DNA from: Baffinella frigidus
Taxonomy: Eukaryota; Cryptophyceae; Cryptomonadales; Baffinellaceae
Assembly: GCA_026770585.1 (NCBI GenBank)
Contig: MU646790.1
Coordinates: forward strand, 166,649-176,848
Reading direction: 5' to 3'
DNA: 10,200 nt
The position numbers were made by a program, and so were the translations under genes. Each line of letters begins with the position of its first letter. The stretch's first letter is position 1. A model generated the notes under the pieces. The model was not told where the DNA came from and ran no database searches. It saw nothing but the letters and a program-made list of their open reading frames with translations. Positions 8,701 through 10,101 of the stretch are shown piece after piece.

Positions 8701-9667
8701 AAATCCGGGCACGTTATTTGCGCCCCCTAAACCACCTACACCCTGGACACTGGACCCTGGACCGTAACCCCTATGCCCCAGACCTCAAACCTTGGACCGC
8801 AAACCCTAGACCCTAGACTGTAGACTGACAGCGGAGATGGTCTCGTAAGAGGAGTTGGGAGAGCGACGATAGCTTACTCCCCTCAGACCTTAGACCTTAA
8901 CCCCTAAACCTTGCATCGTCAACCTTAGACCCTAGACCCTAGACCGTAGACCCTTAACCATACACCCTTGACCGTTAACCGTAAGCCGTAAACCCTAGAC
9001 TCTGAACCCTAAACCCTGGACCACAAACCCCAGACCCAACACCCCAAACCCAAAACCCAAAACCCAAGACCCAAGACAAAAACCCAACCCCCGAAACCCT
9101 GAACTCTAAACCCAGGTGAAGAATGCGCAGGACGTGGATATGCAGCTGCGCGCTCTGCAGACCCAGGTGCCTTGCTTAACCCCTACATCCTAAGCAAGAC
9201 GCCTGACCCTAAGCAAGGCACCTGTGTCAGCAGAGACCCAGGTGCCTTGCTTAGGGTTTGGGTGTAGGGGAAGCTCTGGGAGGCGACACGCGAGTGCAGA
9301 AGACGCTCTAGAGAGTCACCTACCCAGCGTCATATATCACCAAGTATACAACGTATACGAAGAGAAGCCCTCAACCCTCAACCCAAGCATGTGCAAACGC
9401 GCGCTGCAGACGCAGGGCGTAGGGATCAGGGATGTCATCGAGCCAGGCATTTGAATTAAATGCTCGAAATGCATACTTTTGGCGTCAGAAATGCTTACGT
9501 TGCCAAGTTGGCCACTTCAGTCAGAATCTGACGCCAAAAGTATGCATTTTGAGCATTTGGTTTAAATGCCTGGCGGGATGAGGTTAGGGTTCAGGGTTCA
9601 GGGTTGATGGAACCAGGAAAACAAGGCAAAGGACGTGCATGTGCAACTGCGTGCCCTGCAGACCCAG
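1287..9667 (+). CDS. Multi-exon coiled-coil protein gene (partial model)
   Basis: Proposed model joining 1287-1366, 2723-2810, 4177-4271, 5872-5934, 6863-6925, 7256-7294, 8051-8071, 8484-8570, 9116-9166 and 9617-9667. Each piece lies between an AG and a GT or GC. Exon phases agree at every junction: A ends 0, B 0 to 1, C 1 to 0, the rest 0 to 0. The product is about 212 residues without a stop. It is rich in Ala, Glu, Lys, Arg, Leu and Gln and lacks Pro, Cys, Trp and Tyr, although the surrounding frames are rich in Pro and Arg. This composition, with leucines spaced as in heptads, indicates a long alpha-helical coiled coil. No catalytic motif, signal peptide or membrane segment is visible, and neither the true start nor the stop codon is seen. 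A structural or cytoskeletal role is possible but only a guess. Several exons have intact alternative copies, so the actual transcript may differ, or the locus may be a pseudogene. Confidence 0.5.
1579..1601 (+). pseudogene. Class A exon fragment (NAEVAKE)
   Basis: A 23-nt segment lies between AG (1577-1578) and GT (1602) and repeats the 3' end of the class A exon, reading (G)NAEVAKE. It is 3n+2 long like the full copies. The flanks are mirror images: ATTAAGCAAGAG before it and CTCTTTGCTTGAT after it, so the exon scrap is bracketed by inverted element ends that also provide the splice dinucleotides. It is probably a captured or duplicated fragment, not an independent exon. Confidence 0.45.
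1602..1675 (+). other. Mini-intron between class A fragments
   Basis: A 74-nt interval starts GTACTC and ends CATCAG. It contains an internal inverted repeat (GATGTTG near 1633 against CAACATC near 1667). It separates two copies of the same exon end, which is how an inserted intron-forming element with a duplicated border would look. It may never be spliced, because the downstream fragment lacks a donor. Confidence 0.35.
1676..1701 (+). pseudogene. Class A exon fragment (SAEAAKE), donor lost
   Basis: This 26-nt segment follows ATCAG and reads (G)VSAEAAKE, matching the end of the class A exon. The position where other copies have GT is GG (GAG|GGACTC), so no normal donor remains. A 74-nt GT...AG interval (1602-1675) separates it from the fragment at 1579-1601, giving a minute exon-intron-exon duplication. 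A shorter possible relic, GCCGAGACAGAG followed by GTAAGA, is at 1835-1846. Confidence 0.45.
1727..1790. repeat. Dispersed inverted-repeat element, copy 1
   Basis: AAAGTTGAC (1746) and GTCCAACTTT (1779) are inverted ends around GCGGTACAAATCCGT. A related copy is at 6553-6613 (CAAGTCGAC, GCGGTACAAATTCGTCAAC). Both are preceded by GGTTGACTG/GGTTGGCTG. Function unknown. Confidence 0.5.
2052..2070 (+). pseudogene. Possible class B exon 5' remnant
   Basis: A pyrimidine-rich stretch ending TTTACAG (2051) is followed by ACGGAGGCGCGTGG, which resembles the start of the best class B exon (GCGGACGCGCAC) at 9 of 12 positions. The DNA before it (CACTTTTGGAGA, then CCTGGTACCAAA) also matches the intron end in front of the best copy. 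After about 18 bases it runs into a dispersed repeat. Confidence 0.25.
2070..2176. repeat. Dispersed repeat with terminal hairpin, copy 1
   Basis: About 107 bp shared with 3403-3516, including CGAGGACGGGACACGATTTT and GAAATGGACTTTTAAAATGA, ending in a hairpin with a 12-bp stem (2149-2160 with 2165-2176). A coding role is not apparent. Confidence 0.8.
2228..2439. mobile_element. MITE with 33-bp inverted ends inside an exon copy
   Basis: CCACTCGAGGCTAGAAATGG at the left and the reverse complement of CCACTCGAGGCTGGAAATGT at the right continue to ATTTTAAA/TTTAAA, about 33 bp with few mismatches. The 212-bp element interrupts a class B exon copy. It carries a second palindrome (2297-2342), suggesting nesting. 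Confidence 0.75.
2297..2342. repeat. 46-bp near-perfect palindrome
   Basis: TTTGGTCATGTTGCTGGGGG on the left pairs with CCCCCAGCAACGTGACCAAA on the right with one mismatch around AATTTT. The outer GGTCA(C/T)GT word recurs in the palindromes at 2567 and 7503. Together with the following TGAAAATTACTACAC it matches 7478-7545 in reverse orientation. Confidence 0.8.
2453..2639. other. Intron-end copies, no gene
   Basis: GGCCACTTTTGGAG, then CCTGGTACTAAA and TGCCCTCAGTTAATCAATTC repeat the intron end seen at 1965-2040. It finishes GTGCGCAG followed by CGCGCG, not a recognisable exon. A perfect palindrome GGTCACGTGACC lies at 2567-2578. Confidence 0.45.
2640..2654 (+). pseudogene. Class B exon 5' fragment
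   Basis: TTTTCAACAG is followed by GCGGATGCGCACTGA, the same as the first codons (Ala-Asp-Ala-His) of the exon at 2723 but running into TGA. The next 60 bases are another intron-end copy with the CTCTCCACTTTTGGAGAG hairpin and CCTGGTACCAAAC. This truncated start therefore sits directly in front of a complete intron end plus exon. Confidence 0.5.
2723..2810 (+). CDS. Class B coiled-coil exon, best copy
   Basis: The 88-nt exon follows CAAGCAG and ends CTAG|GTTACG. It reads ADAHSATRKELARVRAELLE, then QASKGEKAL plus one base. Charged and leucine positions (ELARVRAELLEQ) have the spacing of a coiled coil. It starts in phase 0 and ends after one base of the next codon, which fits the class C exon that begins with two bases (GT). 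An alternative GC donor at 2804 (AAG|GCGCTA) would end in phase 0 and would not fit class C, so the GT site is preferred. Confidence 0.55.
2811..3056. other. Intron sequence after class B exon
   Basis: No gene seen. The words TTGTTGTAAAGCCA (2974), TGTAAAGCCACTCG (3001) and TTGTTGTAAAGCCACTCG (3263) form short direct repeats. CGGATCAGCTGATCG near 3013 contains a perfect GATCAGCTGATC palindrome. Confidence 0.4.
3057..3199. mobile_element. CTTAGCAGC element, copy 1
   Basis: The right end GGTGGCTGCTAAGTGGGT is shared exactly with 6399-6416, and the preceding part (CGTTTAGATGGACACATCAT against AGTTTAAATGGACTGCATCC) is also related. The left end CAGTTAGCAG is a weaker inverted match. The right end abuts the 3' half of a class B exon copy at 3205. 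Confidence 0.55.
3205..3229 (+). pseudogene. Class B exon 3' fragment
   Basis: GCGTCCAAAGGCGAGAAGGC and the following GCTAG|GTTACGAGCC are identical to the end of the class B exon and the first bases of its intron. The match begins right after the element carrying GGTGGCTGCTAAGTGGGT, so the fragment looks like the right half of an exon copy cut by that insertion. It retains the donor but has no acceptor of its own. Confidence 0.55.
3305..3336. repeat. Short hairpin
   Basis: CCCCTACCACGCA pairs with TGCGTGTGGAGGGG. The ACCACGCA word recalls the ends of the 841-1017 element, but the rest differs. Confidence 0.5.
3403..3516. repeat. Dispersed repeat with terminal hairpin, copy 2
   Basis: Same order of words as copy 1 (AACCGCTGCCGAGTGAGGAC, then AAATGGACTTTTAAAATGAA) and the same terminal hairpin (3490-3501 with 3505-3516). 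Stem bases differ from copy 1 in a way that keeps pairing. Confidence 0.8.
3641..3698. mobile_element. TACTACAC MITE, short copy
   Basis: AAATTTACTACAC and GTGTAGTAAATTT are perfect 13-bp inverted ends of a 58-bp element with the core GCTTTACTATTACTAGTATG. Two related copies lie at 4567-4696 and 6735-6843. Confidence 0.8.
3714..3761 (+). pseudogene. Class C poly-alanine exon, first copy
   Basis: TCTCCGCTAG is followed by GTGAGCGCGGAGGCTGCT and further Ala codons, reading VSAEAAPAAAAALSSA. It aligns with the class C exon (AEAAAVAAAAL) and is preceded by the same GGTGCTCTCC motif. It contains a Pro, its opening lacks codons found in the other copies, and similarity ends before the KELQAAK part, so it is probably a decayed copy. 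Confidence 0.4.
3966..4038 (+). pseudogene. Class C poly-alanine exon, GGC-expanded copy
   Basis: After TATTAG the segment opens GTGCGGCGGCG exactly like the best copy, then runs through an almost pure GGC/GCG repeat coding Ala with one Val, and reaches ACGCTCAA, matching GCGCTCAAG in the best copy. Instead of continuing to KADLAAR it breaks into CCCGGCGGCGATGCTCAACC, a second short echo of the same words. No donor is visible. The trinucleotide tract (about 3986-4030) is likely to vary in length. Confidence 0.45.
4083..4121. repeat. GGCTCCAAGAACG repeat
   Basis: GGCTCCACGAACGCGCTAAT and GGCTCCAAGAACGCGCT are adjacent copies; the same word recurs at 5076-5104 ahead of the truncated class C fragment. 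It probably belongs to the duplicated intron leading into class C. Confidence 0.5.
4177..4271 (+). CDS. Class C alanine-rich helical exon, best copy
   Basis: The 95-nt exon follows CTCCCGTAG and precedes GTGATC (AAG|GTGATC). It begins with two bases completing the class B codon and reads AAAGGAEAAAVAAAALKADL, then AARAKELQAAK. The second half is typical coiled coil; the first is a GC-rich Ala run shared with the two upstream copies. In its other frames the segment would be mostly Arg or Gly. The downstream intron opens with TTTAGGG-like DNA. Confidence 0.55.
4289..4330. repeat. G-rich telomere-like patch
   Basis: GTTTCGGGTTTCGGGTGTAG and GGGTTAGGGTTTG are TTTAGGG-like on the plus strand, opposite to the large C-rich arrays. 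It lies in the first part of the intron after the class C exon. Confidence 0.7.
4382..4560. mobile_element. CCACACAGC fold-back element
   Basis: GGTTGCCAACCACACAGC at the left and GCTGTGTGGGTGGCCACC at the right are inverted with two mismatches, continuing with GAAGGGATTTT/AAAATCCCTT. The interior has CGGGCACTCAGTGCCCG, TTTCCGTTACCTTATG and CCTACCGTAGGGTCCTA, all shared with the larger fold-back at 5941-6241. The left end is preceded by GAG and begins GTTGCC. Confidence 0.75.
4567..4696. mobile_element. TACTACAC MITE, long copy in opposite orientation
   Basis: CGGGAACATCGTTTAATTAA and ATGG pair with CATTTAATTAAATGATGTTC and CCG. The core, read on the other strand, is the same as at 3641-3698 (CTACACGATTGCTTTATTAT). 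Outer arms of about 35 bp extend the element to 130 bp. Confidence 0.8.
4718..4920. repeat. Direct repeats flanking a CACCCTG minisatellite
   Basis: GGGCTACGAAGCATGTCTTG, CCCGGATATTTGGACATAAC and CAAATTG at 4719-4769 recur almost unchanged at 4866-4920. Between them is a 7-bp repeat of CACCCTG (about 4768-4813). Open frames here are side effects of the 7-bp period. Confidence 0.85.
5108..5140 (+). pseudogene. Class C exon 3' fragment (KELETAK)
   Basis: GCGACGGGCAAGGAGCTTGA and the next bases read ATGKELETAK followed by GTGGCC, matching the end AARAKELQAAK|GTGATC of the class C exon. The Ala run is missing. Upstream is GGCTCCAAGAACG, a motif also found in front of the best copy (4083-4121). 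The donor is intact but no good acceptor is obvious, so this is probably a 5'-truncated copy. Confidence 0.4.
5141..5249. repeat. Imperfect fold-back after the class C fragment
   Basis: GTGGCCACCCGGGAACGTG at the left and CGTTCCCGTCTAGGTGGTCC at the right are roughly inverted. The left end starts with the GT of the preceding exon fragment. A related word GTGGCCACCCCAGTCCGGGA is at 4552. Confidence 0.4.
5284..5358. repeat. Cluster of hairpins
   Basis: AATTCCCC and GGGGGAATT flank 5292-5302. Next, GGAACGCCAA (5331) pairs with TTGGCGTTCC (5343) around AA, itself enclosed by CTTTTGGGA and TCCCAAAG. A short duplicate CCAGCAG...TGGCGTGGT follows at 5373-5408. Nothing else is recognisable up to 5579. 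Confidence 0.6.
5580..5867. repeat. Telomere-like C-rich array in intron
   Basis: Mixture of CCCTAAA, CCCCAAA, CCCCTAA and a run of about ten CCCTCAA units (5728-5776). It runs directly to the class D acceptor (CCTGCAAG at 5871), so it would act as the pyrimidine-rich end of an intron. Confidence 0.9.
5872..5934 (+). CDS. Class D coiled-coil exon, first copy
   Basis: The 63-nt exon follows CCTGCAAG and ends CAG|GTCACA. It reads VEGEGLKKALEETRARFKQE then Q. It is exactly 21 residues, or three heptads, and is phase 0 at both ends, so it can be added, dropped or repeated without changing frame or coiled-coil register. The preceding intron is a 290-bp telomere-like C-rich array ending at the acceptor. 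The following intron begins with CCCCACACAG, an element end also seen at the class F donor. Confidence 0.55.
5941..6241. mobile_element. Large fold-back with 133-bp arms
   Basis: 5966-6098 and 6106-6241 are inverted repeats with a 7-base loop. Shared words include TTTTCGGCCCAAAT, GGAACCCCCCTATG, CCCTACGG, CTACCGTAGGG and AATCCCTTCGAAG. The family tag CCCCACACAGTAGGCTACC sits on the left at 5941, just after the class D donor. It separates the intact class D exon from its split copy. Confidence 0.85.
6252..6278 (+). pseudogene. Class D exon copy, left half
   Basis: Nine codons read VEVEALKKA and match the first nine residues of the class D exon. The reading then enters an insertion and meets TAG at 6282-6284. 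The acceptor is damaged (CGCACG instead of TGCAAG). The missing twelve codons are found at 6681-6716. Confidence 0.55.
6278..6415. mobile_element. CTTAGCAGC element, copy 2
   Basis: CACTTAGCAGCGACC at the left is an inverted match to GGTGGCTGCTAAGTG at the right. Its left end is exactly where the class D exon copy breaks off (6278), so this family seems to have inserted in exon copies at least twice. Insertion ends and splice dinucleotides do not coincide here. Confidence 0.6.
6416..6680. other. Nested insert with G-rich telomere-like DNA
   Basis: 6424-6495 holds GGGTTT/TTTAGGG-like words on the plus strand. It is followed by alternating GC tracts (GCGCGCG near 6497, 6513 and 6660) and a related element at 6553-6613. 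There is no gene. It is the second half of the insertion that splits the class D copy. Confidence 0.55.
6553..6613. repeat. Dispersed inverted-repeat element, copy 2
   Basis: Related to 1727-1790: GGTTGGCTGACTCTTCTCAA, GTCGACATG and GCGGTACAAATTCGTCAACT occur in the same order. It lies inside the insertion that splits a class D exon copy. Confidence 0.5.
6681..6716 (+). pseudogene. Class D exon copy, right half
   Basis: Twelve codons read LEEARARFKQEK and match residues 10 to 21 of the class D exon. With the nine codons at 6252-6278 they make exactly 21 residues, so a 402-bp insertion (6279-6680) appears to have split the copy with no net gain or loss of codons. The donor position reads AAG|CTTCAT, so no normal splice site remains. 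Confidence 0.55.
6735..6843. mobile_element. TACTACAC MITE, third copy
   Basis: The core AAATTTACTACGCAAACGCT and TTACTGTTACTAGTGTG with right end GTGTAGCGAATTT matches 3641-3698. Outer arms TTCCAGAAAGGG and CCCTTTCTAGGAA extend it. It fills the space between the broken class D half at 6681 and the intact class D exon at 6863. Confidence 0.75.
6863..6925 (+). CDS. Class D coiled-coil exon, third copy
   Basis: The exon is 63 nt and 21 codons, the same length and phase as the copy at 5872, and follows CCTGCAAG with donor CAG|GTGACA. It reads VEGEALKKVLVETRARFKVE then Q and differs from the first copy at four residues, three of them to Val. Both copies look spliceable, so they could be used together or as alternatives. 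The frame stays open on both sides by chance, which makes a longer ORF look plausible, but similarity to the first copy stops at the splice borders. Confidence 0.5.
7034..7216. repeat. Telomere-like array in intron D-F
   Basis: CCCCTAAA, then CCCCAAA and CCGAAA, ending in CCCTAAA units. It occupies more than half of the 330-bp interval between the class D and class F exons. Confidence 0.9.
7256..7294 (+). CDS. Class F coiled-coil exon with GC donor
   Basis: The 39-nt exon follows CTTCATCCCAG and reads DEQTRAALTALEK. It ends AAG|GCAAGT, which matches the usual GC-AG intron donor (AG|GCAAGT). Using a GT three to five bases later would leave phase 1 and break the frame into the next exons; the GC donor keeps phase 0. 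The intron starts with CCCCACACAGCGGGCTACC, the same element end as after the class D exon. Confidence 0.5.
7300..7440. mobile_element. CCACACAGC family relative with fold-back
   Basis: Begins with CCCCACACAGCGGGCTACC just after the GC donor at 7295. Within it, GAACCATAGCACCTACGGTA and TACGGATATGGTTC form an inverted pair around GTGATACCGTAGGGACATAG. The left tag is the same as at 4390 and 5941. Confidence 0.6.
7478..7545. repeat. Palindrome with 19-bp perfect stem
   Basis: TTGGTCACGTGGCTACACG (7503-7521) and CGTGTAGCCACGTGACCAA (7527-7545) pair perfectly around CTTTC. With the preceding GTGTAGTAATTTTCATATG it is a reversed relative of 2297-2375. Confidence 0.85.
7611..7649 (+). pseudogene. 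Class F exon, second copy with lost acceptor
   Basis: Thirteen codons read DERTRNTLAALEK, matching the copy at 7256 at nine of thirteen residues. The shared upstream word GCCACTCTTCATCCC is followed by TG instead of AG, so the acceptor is mutated. The donor is again of GC type (AAG|GCGAGT). Only bases from the upstream pyrimidine stretch to the donor are duplicated; the intron that follows is different. Confidence 0.5.
7670..7764 (-). mobile_element. Introner-like element, inverted copy
   Basis: Its reverse complement matches the elements at 8072, 8252 and 8383: CGCTACAAGTCAATTATACA, GCGGTACAAA, then ACGCCCTGGTACAAA and AAAACAGTTTTGAGG. It starts 20 bases after the second class F copy. With 8072-8212 it forms a large inverted pair around about 300 bp. 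Confidence 0.75.
7796..7876. repeat. Nested hairpin
   Basis: GATCAGTGGTTTCCCTGGTA pairs imperfectly with TACTAGGGAAATCCCTGATC, and an inner GTGGTTTCCCTG pairs with CAGGGAAACCAC at 7837-7848. Alternative foldings share the left strand. Confidence 0.7.
7929..7987. repeat. 59-bp fold-back
   Basis: AAGTCAATCTCCCACAAATG and CACTCG pair with CGAGTGC and CTTATGGGAGTTGACTT around AATTC. It lies in the intron before the 21-nt micro-exon at 8051. Confidence 0.75.
8051..8071 (+). CDS. Class I micro-exon, one heptad
   Basis: A 21-nt exon lies between TTTCCTGGCACAG and GTGCTCAAAT and reads TREQASR. It is one heptad, phase 0 at both ends. The donor is the left end of the introner-like element that recurs at 8383, and the acceptor has a good pyrimidine tract. 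Its brevity makes the call uncertain; the support is that its codons, phase and borders all fit the chain. Confidence 0.4.
8072..8212 (+). mobile_element. Introner-like element, copy 1
   Basis: Begins GTGCTCAAAT and ends GTGTTTTTGCAG, so its ends are GT and AG. Interior words CCGCTACAAGTCGATTATAC, GCGGTACAAACATAAAACG and CCTGGTAC are shared with the copies at 8252 and 8383 and with the inverted copy at 7670. It separates the micro-exon at 8051 from a class G exon copy. Confidence 0.7.
8213..8251 (+). pseudogene. Class G exon, first copy truncated
   Basis: After GTGTTTTTGCAG the segment reads AVACAKELDAELA, matching the first thirteen residues of the class G exon (AVARAEELDSELA). It is cut at GCC, where the next introner copy begins (TCAAATTCGC). 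That introner copy lacks the leading GTGC, so no GT donor is present here, although GCC could be a poor GC donor. Confidence 0.5.
8252..8367 (+). mobile_element. Introner-like element, copy 2 without donor
   Basis: Same order of words as copy 1 (TCAAATTCGCTAAAATGCGA, GCGGTACAAACATAAAA, CCTGGTACGAAAC) and the same GTGTTTTTGCAG end. The first four bases GTGC are missing, so the 5' splice site is absent or replaced by GCC. Confidence 0.65.
8368..8382 (+). pseudogene. Class G exon, second copy truncated
   Basis: Fifteen bases read AVVRA after GTTTTTGCAG and are followed by GTGCTCAAAT. They repeat the first five codons of the class G exon. With introner copies on both sides it looks like a stuttered exon start. 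It is phase 0 at both ends with usable GT and AG, so it could add five residues to a transcript. Confidence 0.45.
8383..8483 (+). mobile_element. Introner-like element, copy 3
   Basis: 101 bp from GTGCTCAAATTCGCTACAAG to TTTTTGGCAG, complete with GT and AG, immediately before the best class G exon. One of the CCTGGTAC repeats seen in copies 1 and 2 is missing. Confidence 0.7.
8484..8570 (+). CDS. Class G coiled-coil exon, best copy
   Basis: The 87-nt exon follows CTTTTTGGCAG and ends AGC|GTACCC. It reads AVARAEELDSELAKVKMLST, then EAIGERDES. It is phase 0 at both ends. An internal AAG|GTGAAG at 8525 could act as an earlier in-frame donor and leave AVARAEELDSELAK. Two shortened copies precede it, and decayed pieces of its 3' end follow at 8675-8683 and 8826-8873 within the telomere-like intron. 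Confidence 0.55.
8675..8683 (+). pseudogene. Class G exon 3' tip
   Basis: GATGAGAGC is followed by GTGAGC. It repeats the last three codons of the class G exon (DES) with a better donor than the main copy, inside CCCTAA-type repeats. It is very short, and similarity is judged only from the codons plus the splice position. Confidence 0.3.
8826..8873 (+). pseudogene. Class G exon 3' half, decayed
   Basis: The stretch reads TAEMVS, a TAA stop, then EELGER before losing one base in what was ERDES; the main copy has STEAIGERDES. The donor position has become TTACTC. It is flanked on both sides by CCCTAGAC-type repeats. Confidence 0.4.
9116..9166 (+). CDS. Class H coiled-coil exon, first copy
   Basis: The 51-nt exon follows AAACCCAG and ends CAG|GTGCCT. 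It reads VKNAQDVDMQLRALQTQ. It is phase 0 at both ends. The intron before it is almost entirely degenerate telomere-like repeat. The donor is the left terminal inverted repeat (GTGCCTTGCTTA) of an introner-like element. Confidence 0.55.
9167..9230 (+). mobile_element. GTGCCTTGCTTA introner-like element, copy 1
   Basis: 64 nt beginning GTGCCTTGCTTA and ending GTGTCAG. CAGGTGCCTTGCTTA (9164-9178, including the exon CAG) is the reverse complement of TAAGCAAGGCACCTG (9210-9224). A diverged internal copy, CTAAGCAAGACGCCTG, lies at 9190. Confidence 0.6.
9231..9241 (+). pseudogene. Class H exon 3' tip
   Basis: After GTGTCAG the bases CAGAGACCCAG repeat the end of the class H exon (CTGCAGACCCAG) and are again followed by GTGCCTTGCTTAGGG. 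It appears to be a duplicated exon border carried next to a second element copy. Confidence 0.4.
9242..9330 (+). other. Second GTGCCTTGCTTA left end and unassigned segment
   Basis: GTGCCTTGCTTAGGGTTTGG, then TGTAGGGG, follows an exon tip. Next is a short segment (about 9273-9320) reading EALGGDTRVQKTL to a stop. It could be another exon scrap, but I cannot match it to a class. No right inverted end is found. Confidence 0.3.
9388..9414 (+). pseudogene. Class H exon fragment with 2-nt deletion
   Basis: CATGTGCAAACGCGCGCTGC and the next bases AGACGCAG match CATGTGCAACTGCGTGCCCT then GCAGACCCAG of the copy at 9617, with two bases missing. The donor position reads GGCGTA instead of GTGCCT. It is a frameshifted copy. 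Confidence 0.45.
9442..9574. mobile_element. MITE with 48-bp inverted ends
   Basis: 9442-9489 and 9527-9574 are inverted with four mismatches; both start GCCAGGCATTT and end ACTTTTGGCGTCAGA. The loop is 37 bases. The word TTTTGGCGTCAGAAA also occurs at 6817-6830 in the third TACTACAC element. Confidence 0.9.
9617..9667 (+). CDS. Class H coiled-coil exon, later intact copy
   Basis: The exon is 51 nt and 17 codons, the same length and phase as the copy at 9116. It follows GAACCAG and ends CAG|GTGCCT. It reads ENKAKDVHVQLRALQTQ. The first half has diverged while LRALQTQ is unchanged. Both copies look spliceable. Confidence 0.5.
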
Positions 9668-9785
9668 GTGCCTTGCTTAGGACCAGGTGCCTTGCTTAGG
9701 GTGCAGGGTGTAGGGTGTAGGGTGTAGGGTTTAGGGTGCAGGGTGTAGGGTGTAGGGTGTAGGGTGTAGGATGTAAGCAAGGCAG
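9668..9785 (+). mobile_element. GTGCCTTGCTTA introner-like element filled with TGTAGGG
   Basis: 118 nt from GTGCCTTGCTTA to TAAGCAAGGCAG, flanked by class H exon sequence on both sides. The ends are inverted in 11 of 12 positions; the outermost base differs so that the element starts GT and ends AG. The interior has a second GTGCCTTGCTTAGG (9687) and a run of TGTAGGG/TGCAGGG units (9698-9770). Confidence 0.65.
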
Positions 9786-9806
9786 CTGCGCGCTCTGCAG
9801 ACCCAG
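9786..9806 (+). pseudogene. Class H heptad fragment LRALQTQ
   Basis: The 21 bases after AAGGCAG read LRALQTQ, exactly one heptad, repeating the end of the class H exon. The next bases are CTGCCTTGCTTAG, where other copies have GTGCCTTGCTTAG, so the donor has G changed to C. If spliced from 9668 it would add one heptad and then read through. Confidence 0.45.
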
Positions 9807-10007
9807 CTGCCTTGCTTAGAGCGTAGGGCGTAGGGTTTAAGGAAATCCTCAATCCCGAATTCCACACCCCAAACCCTCCGCAAACCTCAGCAACTGTGCC
9901 TTGCATAGGGGCTGGGGTTGAGATTTGAGGGTTTCCTTGGGTATACTGCCCTAGCGCAAACCCTGCACGGTCCAGTCAACCCTCTTGCCGGTGTGGCACT
10001 CTCGTAG
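9807..10007. other. Intron-like DNA near the right edge
   Basis: CTGCCTTGCTTAG at 9807, GTGCCTTGCATAGGG at 9896 and G-rich words (GCGTAGGG, GGGGTTGAG) are remnants of the same element family. CAAACCCTGCACGGTCCAGT and CAACCCTCTTGCCGG at 9957-9991 resemble the intron end at 3891-3935. Confidence 0.4.
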
Positions 10008-10049
10008 TGGGGGCATGCGAAGGAGGCCCACGCGGACACTGATAGGACG
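10008..10049 (+). other. Possible start of a further exon
   Basis: GGCACTCTCGTAG is followed by TGGGGGCATGCGAAGGAGGC and CCACGCGGAC, which in phase 0 reads [13 protein letters not shown], helix-like in its second part. The acceptor resembles that of the class C exon (CTCCCGTAG). The segment runs directly into the (TA)n tract and no donor is seen. Confidence 0.25.
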
Positions 10050-10101
10050 CGTATATATATATACATACACATATATATATATGTATATATATGTATATAT
10101 G

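Larger units (their letters stand above)
8573..9115. repeat. Degenerate telomere-like array in intron G-H
   Basis: Starts as CCCCTGAACCCTAA units and drifts into CCCTGGACCGTAA, CCCTAGACCGTAGAC and CCCAAGACCC. Interrupted by class G exon scraps at 8675 and 8826. It ends in the class H acceptor (AAACCCAG). Confidence 0.85.

Noticed and set aside
1287-9667. Assignment to a named coiled-coil family such as tropomyosin, myosin tail or kinesin
   Set aside because: Only generic heptad composition is visible; no signature motif or head domain is present in the window.
9598-9906. Minus-strand frame with repeated TLHPTPYTLHP
   Set aside because: Translation of the TGTAGGG array inside an introner-like element, not a protein gene.
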